64,000 nucleotides of DNA, from NCBI GenBank assembly GCA_003956705.1, contig QZCP01000832.1:67633-131632 (forward strand), written 5' to 3'. The notes beneath the pieces are model-generated. The model was not told the DNA's origin. It worked only from the letters and a program-made list of their open reading frames with translations, and searched no databases. A program made the position numbers and the translations under genes. The stretch is from Brevipalpus yothersi (taxonomy: Eukaryota; Arthropoda; Arachnida; Trombidiformes; Tenuipalpidae). Below, piece by piece: positions 58,340-64,000 of this stretch (within the stretch, counting starts at the first letter, position 1; each line of letters starts with the position of its first letter).

Positions 58340-61300
58340 TCACAGGGGCATCATTTTTTCAATATCTCTGGCAATATCTTTACCATAGGTTTGAAGAATG
58401 GCAAAATGAGATGCATCATAGGTGACGGTTTCGATATTTCCATCGATGATCTGTTATTGAGAGAATAATTTTCAATAATGATGGATTTCATGAAATGTCA
58501 GATAGATTAGAATAAAATGAAAGCAAAACAGAATCTCACCTCTGAAAGACCTGCATTAACCAAGGACTGTTTACCATGATGTGCCTTGTTAACCACTTGA
58601 ATAAACAAAGCGTCGCCATGAAATATTCCCATTCCATCCATTTCACTCATATAATAGCCTCTGTCAACCATGTTGGTAGCATTCTTAGTGAACGCATCGG
58701 TAGGACCATTCATACCAGCACCGGCCATCACTTCGCTGACCAGCTCCGAATAACGGTCATCATCATCTTCAGCATCCAAAAGATTTTGTCTCATCGAATC
58801 GCTCACTTTGACACCCATATGACCCATAGTTTCACAGAATATATCACCAACCGACCGACCTTCAAGAACACTGTTCAGTGTGAATTGCCCCAATTTTTTG
58901 AGTCCATACGGTGAAGCATCGATAAATACTATTCGATTACATCGATCAGGACCGAGACGTTCTTGCATAACTTTGGCCACCTCGAAGCCCAACAGGCAAC
59001 CATATGAGTAACCAACAAAATCATATTTGGCCTCATTTGGATAGGTTTCCAATATTTTATCACAATAAAATTCTGCAATATTGTCCATGGTACCTAAATC
59101 TCGAACTTGATCATTCAAATCGAGACCAATCACTTTTCGACTCATGGCTTGAGCGAGAGGCAGCATGGACAAGAAATCGAATAGAGCAGGTGGAAAAAAG
59201 AATATTGGTGGACCAGAATTATCATATAAAGTGATGAGAATTTCTTCATGATATGATTTTACTCTCGCGAAATCAGTTGGTTTGCCCTGTTGATCAGTGG
59301 TACCATCGGGCACAGATGATTCGGCAGCTTGATCTCGCAATTCGATCAAATCGGCTATGGTCAGCTTCATGATTCCAATGTTTGGAATACTAACCATGCA
59401 TGTTGATTCGATCAGATTTTGAACTTCAATAGCTTGCAATGAATCGAGACCCAGATCACCCAGAGTAACAGTAGAATCAAGGGCTTCCAAATTTTTCAAG
59501 CCAAGGATGTGGCCAATTCTCTGTAATAGGCCAGCCTTAGAATCATCACTATCTTCCTGTTTGGCTGCATGGACAACCGAGTAGCATACAGAATAAGGAA
59601 GCTGTAAAAATTTGTCCAAAGCTTCGATAACACTCCAAATATTTTGGGCCGCAGAACCGGCAATATCTGATCGATATTCGGTGGCCATTCCGACATCACC
59701 AATTTTTCCATACTGAATTGCTAATCCAGGTAGGCCGATCTGTCGACGCTCTTCAATCAATCGTTCCACACAAGAATTTGCGTACGAATAATTAGCTTCA
59801 CCCAGTAGGCCATGAGATGAGACTGATGAGAATATCAGAAAATAATCCAACTCTGGACACTCTTGTCGAGTAATGGAATCCCAGTATTTGGTCAATTGTA
59901 CTTTCGGGGCACAAGCGGCTCTGAATGATTCTGGTGTTTGATTCTCAAATATTCCACTACTGAGAACTGCAGCCAAATTGAATATTCCACCGATAGGTCC
60001 TGATCGTTTCAATTTGAGGGTTAAATTGAGGCATGAATCTCTAGTTGGAGATGCTTCCTGATGGACCATGATGTTAATATCTGGATATTTGTTCTCAATC
60101 CTTTGGATTACATACTTTTGGAACTGATCTTTTATGCCGGAACGTGAAGAAAGAACTATTTTTCGGGCACCTCTTGAGGCCATAAATTGGGCCAATTGTA
60201 GGCCGACCCCACCAAGACCACCCAAAATGATGTACCACTTATGGGGATAAAAGCATGTACGAGCCACACATTTAACAGGAATGGTTGCTGATTCTAATTT
60301 ACTCAAAACTGATGGTGACACTGTTTGATTGGATGAAATGATTTGTGATGAATTTTCATCACGAATTTTGATGATAATCTTTCCTGAATAGTCAGGATTA
60401 TTAATGAGTTGATCAAATGCATCGTCAATTTGATCTTTTTCATATATAATACTTGTAATTGGTCGAATTTGACCATTTTTTAACCCAATCCTTATATGAT
60501 CCGTTATTCTCGATTTCATTCTCTGGTAATTATTCGGCTCAGATGACATACTTGAAATGAAACTGCTCACACATATATTGATCAGAGTAGCATTATTGGG
60601 CAATCTGGTTCCATCTGAGAGAGATAAAATTCATTAAAATCAATAGGATTCATAGAAAATTTTAGTAATTAAAGTTTTTTTACCTAATTTATTCGAATGA
60701 ATGGATTTGTTTTGGGTGAAATTGATGATGAGACCATCTAATGTTGAACAATCGGCAAGTGCATTAATATCGGTGTTTGAGTCCAAATTAATGATTGCTT
60801 CTAAGCCATAGCCATTAGTTGCACGTAAAATAACTTCATCAACCGTTATTTGACTTGGTTTTATGATCACTTGATCATCGTTAAGTTTAGGAAAGATGTT
60901 ACTCAAATGTTTTCGTGTTGCCTCAGTTTGAACAATTACAATCATATTATAATTCATTTCCGAACCAATTGACAAAATAGCTTCACCAATTCCATCTTTC
61001 ATTCCGTTAATTAACAAACTAGAACCTGGTTGAAGGTGTGCAATCTCTTTGAGAGCATAATAAGCCATAAAATATGCCAGAGGAACAGTTGCTGCGTCTT
61101 TTAGAGTCCAATTTTCTGGTGTTTCAAATTCGAAAAGAACTTTTGATTCATCAATCGTATTACTTATTCCATTTGAGACACAAAGTCCTGGAAATGACGG
61201 ATAGAATGTTTGAGAATCGTTAAAATTGAGAACAATTGAATAATTTAGAACATTCTATCAGAATTACCCGCAATTTTCTGTCCATTTCGATTGATTCCTG

Positions 61301-64000
61301 CAAACTCATGGCCAATTAGACTCTCCCAAGGATTGCTGAGTTTCGGTTTTCCAACCAAATTTGTACTTTTTGCATATAAATAATTGGAAAAATTGATTGG
61401 AGAATAAAAATTGAGACCATGAGTATCATCATTGAGATCAATTTTAGGTGATCTGAACCAGACAGGAATAGGATTGAAATCGTTAGAATCATCGCTTCTG
61501 GGCTCAAATGACCATTTGAGAATATTTTTACGATCAATCACTTGAACTTCATCATTGGGGTCCATCTCAATGTGTCGTAAAGTGCCCCATTGGTCATTTT
61601 TACGCATATTGATAACTAAATCTTTTATTTGCATCAATTGAAACACTCCCTCATTTTTCTTAATGTCCCAATTTGGTGCGAAAATAATTCGAATTTTTGA
61701 TCCAAACTTTTCTTCTCTTAAAGAACAACCGAGTCCAGTGATTCCGTTCTCATAAGAATCACTGGTTATCAGCCATATTCGCTCGTTTTCATCATTTTTA
61801 ACACTATTCTTAATGTTTTCAACCCACTGGTACCCATCACTAGAGTCGATGGGAATAATAAGTGGAGGTCTGCTGAGATCGATTTTGGGCTTTTTTCGGA
61901 ATAACATTGACTTAATATCACTGTCCTCAGAGGTAAGCTTCGAAATGAGTACAAATCCGTTGCTCAACATGTGAGCCTCCAGACTTTCAGATGATTCTAG
62001 CTCATTAACGTCGGAAATTAGGACTTGAGCTAGTGTTTTCTCAAGCTGAACCAGAGAATCTCGAGTATTGATGAGTACGAATGAAGATGGTTTCATCGAT
62101 TGAACTGCATCCTTCCATTTATCACTATAATATGATGGATTTTTTGATGGTAAAATCAGTAAACTGAAGTGGTTCACAATCAACAGATCTTCTGTACTCA
62201 GTACTAGATCTTCTGAATTCGTCGGATCTTCGATTTCGAACTCATACCGATTACGAATTCGTCTAAAATGAAAATCTAATTCCTCTCGAAAATCAAATGA
62301 ATTACAGCCAACTTGCTTGATGCTGATTGTTGAATCATTTGGAGCATTCTCTTCGAACAAATCAATTAACTGTCCAGCAATGTCCATGACCACATCAACG
62401 ATCATCAATTTGGGTGAACATTTTTTCACAATCAATTCATTGGTGAGAAATTTTTTCCAATCTTTCTCTCTTCGACTTTGACTCAAAATTTCGAGAACAT
62501 CTCCTGGTTGTTGTGGTCTGTATTCTCCATAAAAAGTTGTACTTTGCAAATTTTTGATCTCATTCCGGGTCATTTGGTTGAGAAGTCTCAATAGTTGATC
62601 ACATTTCTCGGAATATTCTGCCTTCTGTAGTGCCAATTTTCTATCCAAAGGTATTTTACTCTCAAGAGGTAAAAATATTTGTGTTTTATAGTGTAAATTT
62701 TTTGGTACCAATTCTCTTTCGATGATTTGATGATCTGGAATTTTGAAAACCAAACCATTTGTTGCCACAATATTGGTGCTTTTACACATTGAAACCGTTA
62801 ATCCAGATTCATCTTTGGCTTTACGCTTTAATTTAACACTTTTGTACAATAATGATGGGTCACTTCGAAACCATTCAAAATGTGTCGGTAAACTTAAACA
62901 TCGATCTTGATCTTGTAACAAACACATTTGAAGACAAGCTTGGGTGAAAATAATCCAATTACCATTGAACTTTATTTCTCCTCGAGAACCATCTGCAACA
63001 GCATTGTTCAATACACGATATGAATCGCTGATCTGGAAGCCTCGAATCATCATTTCATGATAAAAATGATCGGATTCAAGTTTTAGAGGGTCATGAGAAT
63101 GTTCTGAATCCTTTTTTGGGACTAGATGTTGAGAGTAGTCGTACGGTTCCTCATCTACTATTCGAGCAAATCCAGTGACAAAAATCTGTGTACCTAGTTT
63201 GATTGAAAATTCGTGGGTCACTGGATTGGATACCATTCGAAATTCAATTGGTTCCGCTATGCTCGTTTGATGATGAATTGTTGTGGACCAAATTTCGAAA
63301 GAATGATTTCGAAGTTTCTGATCAACACATCTCATTTTCACCAAATGGTCCCAAATGATCCACAGATAGCCAGCTGCTGGTAATAAGTCTTTGCCGTTAA
63401 TTGTGTAGCCAGCAAGATCTGCAAAATTGGCATCCAACAGATCAAATCTGTGAACCGTGTGAAATGAGGGTCGAAAAAATTCAGGATATATCATATTGTC
63501 GAATGATCTCTCATGATTCCATTTCAACAGATGCCCTATTCGTGGTGAATCGTGGGCAATTGGATATTTTGGCTTCGGATAGAGTTGATTAATATCAAGA
63601 GGATAGCCACTAATGAACAATTGGCCTAAGCAATTAAGAAATGATCGTATTGAATTGGATGAATTTTTCGAATTACTAATCGTTTTGTTGATAAGAGTAG
63701 AATCTATGCTGCTACTTGCTTTGATGAATCTTGCCTCAGAATCAAGATACATGATGTTCATGGTGGACAAATTTTTCGATTCAAATGTGCTGGCTTTTCG
63801 ACCAATCAAATGAATTTCAGAATTTTTTTCATTTGATTGATTATTAGTATTGAGTAGGTCAAAATCTTTCATCTTCTCAATCACAGCTTCCATGAATCGA
63901 TAATTTTTGGACAATGAATTTCTTTGCTTGGACTCTGAAGAGTGAACGATGGATTGGTGATGTTTATCTGATGATGAATTCCCGTTAATTAAATCTGATT
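58340..64000 (-). CDS. Fatty acid synthase-like protein, C-terminal part, with inactive dehydratase
   Basis: Minus-strand exons: (64000 edge)-61268, 61187-60684, 60614-58540 and 58450-58340 (stop); about 1,800 residues, with the KS and acyltransferase part beyond the right edge. Order: dehydratase (LLPAAGYLWIIWDHL), linker or pseudo-methyltransferase region, enoyl reductase (LIGHEFAG, NWTLKDAATVP), ketoreductase (IILGGLGGVGLQLAQ, FSSVSS, YANSCVERL), ACP (LGLDSLQAIE) and thioesterase (GYSYG, with His in DASHFAIL). It is of animal cytosolic type I. The dehydratase His (normally in DHTLDG) is Tyr, codon 63405-63407. Its Asp (normally FMDTMLQ) is Gln, codon 62940-62942, so the step from 3-hydroxyacyl to enoyl should fail. 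The enoyl-reductase NADPH loop (INGMKDGIG) is also unusual. KR, ACP and TE look intact. Confidence 0.92.

Noticed and set aside
1..64000. tRNA, rRNA, viral or bacterial operon features
   Set aside because: I looked for tRNA arms, operon-like spacing and phage or virus genes and saw none; a tRNA scan would be needed to be sure.

Overview
This is AT-rich eukaryotic DNA with spliced genes, and most introns are about 50-300 bases with GT-AG borders. The gene content (HP1, UFD1, CSN6, a peptidyl-amidating lyase, a GMC oxidoreductase, an animal-type fatty acid synthase) is that of an animal, most likely an arthropod. A bacterial-type UDP-glycosyltransferase and a large family of catalytically dead trypsin-like proteins both recall mites (UGTs of spider mites; inactivated protease paralogues of Sarcoptes). 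I therefore suggest an acariform mite, but this is an inference that I could not test. Gene models below were built by hand from open frames, splice signals and matching intron phases.

Layout. Bases 1-4500 hold repeats, a small TA-flanked transposon and a decayed pseudogene. Bases 4500-19400 are a compact mixed block: HP1 paralogue (+), UGT (-), amidating lyase (+), GMC oxidoreductase (-), UFD1 (+), second HP1 (-), CSN6 (+). Bases 19800-33300 hold five secreted proteins, all +. Four are low-complexity or disordered, with Asn/Pro/Ser, Gly/Tyr, Pro/Ala/Ser and Asp/Arg repeats. One is a small precursor with an acidic front and a basic tail.

Bases 34200-56500 are the most striking part: eight trypsin-fold genes, none of which keeps the catalytic His. 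They fall into two types, A (three exons) and B (four exons, with an extra low-complexity linker exon). They are arranged as four A-B pairs, and the third pair is inverted. The order is A+ B+ / A+ B+ / B- A- / A+ B+. So a pair, not a single gene, appears to have been the unit of duplication. Decayed Tc1/mariner-like DNA and a MITE lie in and beside the array.

Bases 58340-64000 (-) are the C-terminal two thirds of a fatty acid synthase (DH, ER, KR, ACP, TE). Its dehydratase has lost both catalytic residues. The KS and MAT part lies beyond the right edge.

Overall, conserved housekeeping genes flank a roughly 37 kb block of fast-evolving secreted proteins. Three unrelated enzyme families in the window (serine protease, GMC oxidoreductase, FAS dehydratase) have conserved folds with substituted catalytic residues.
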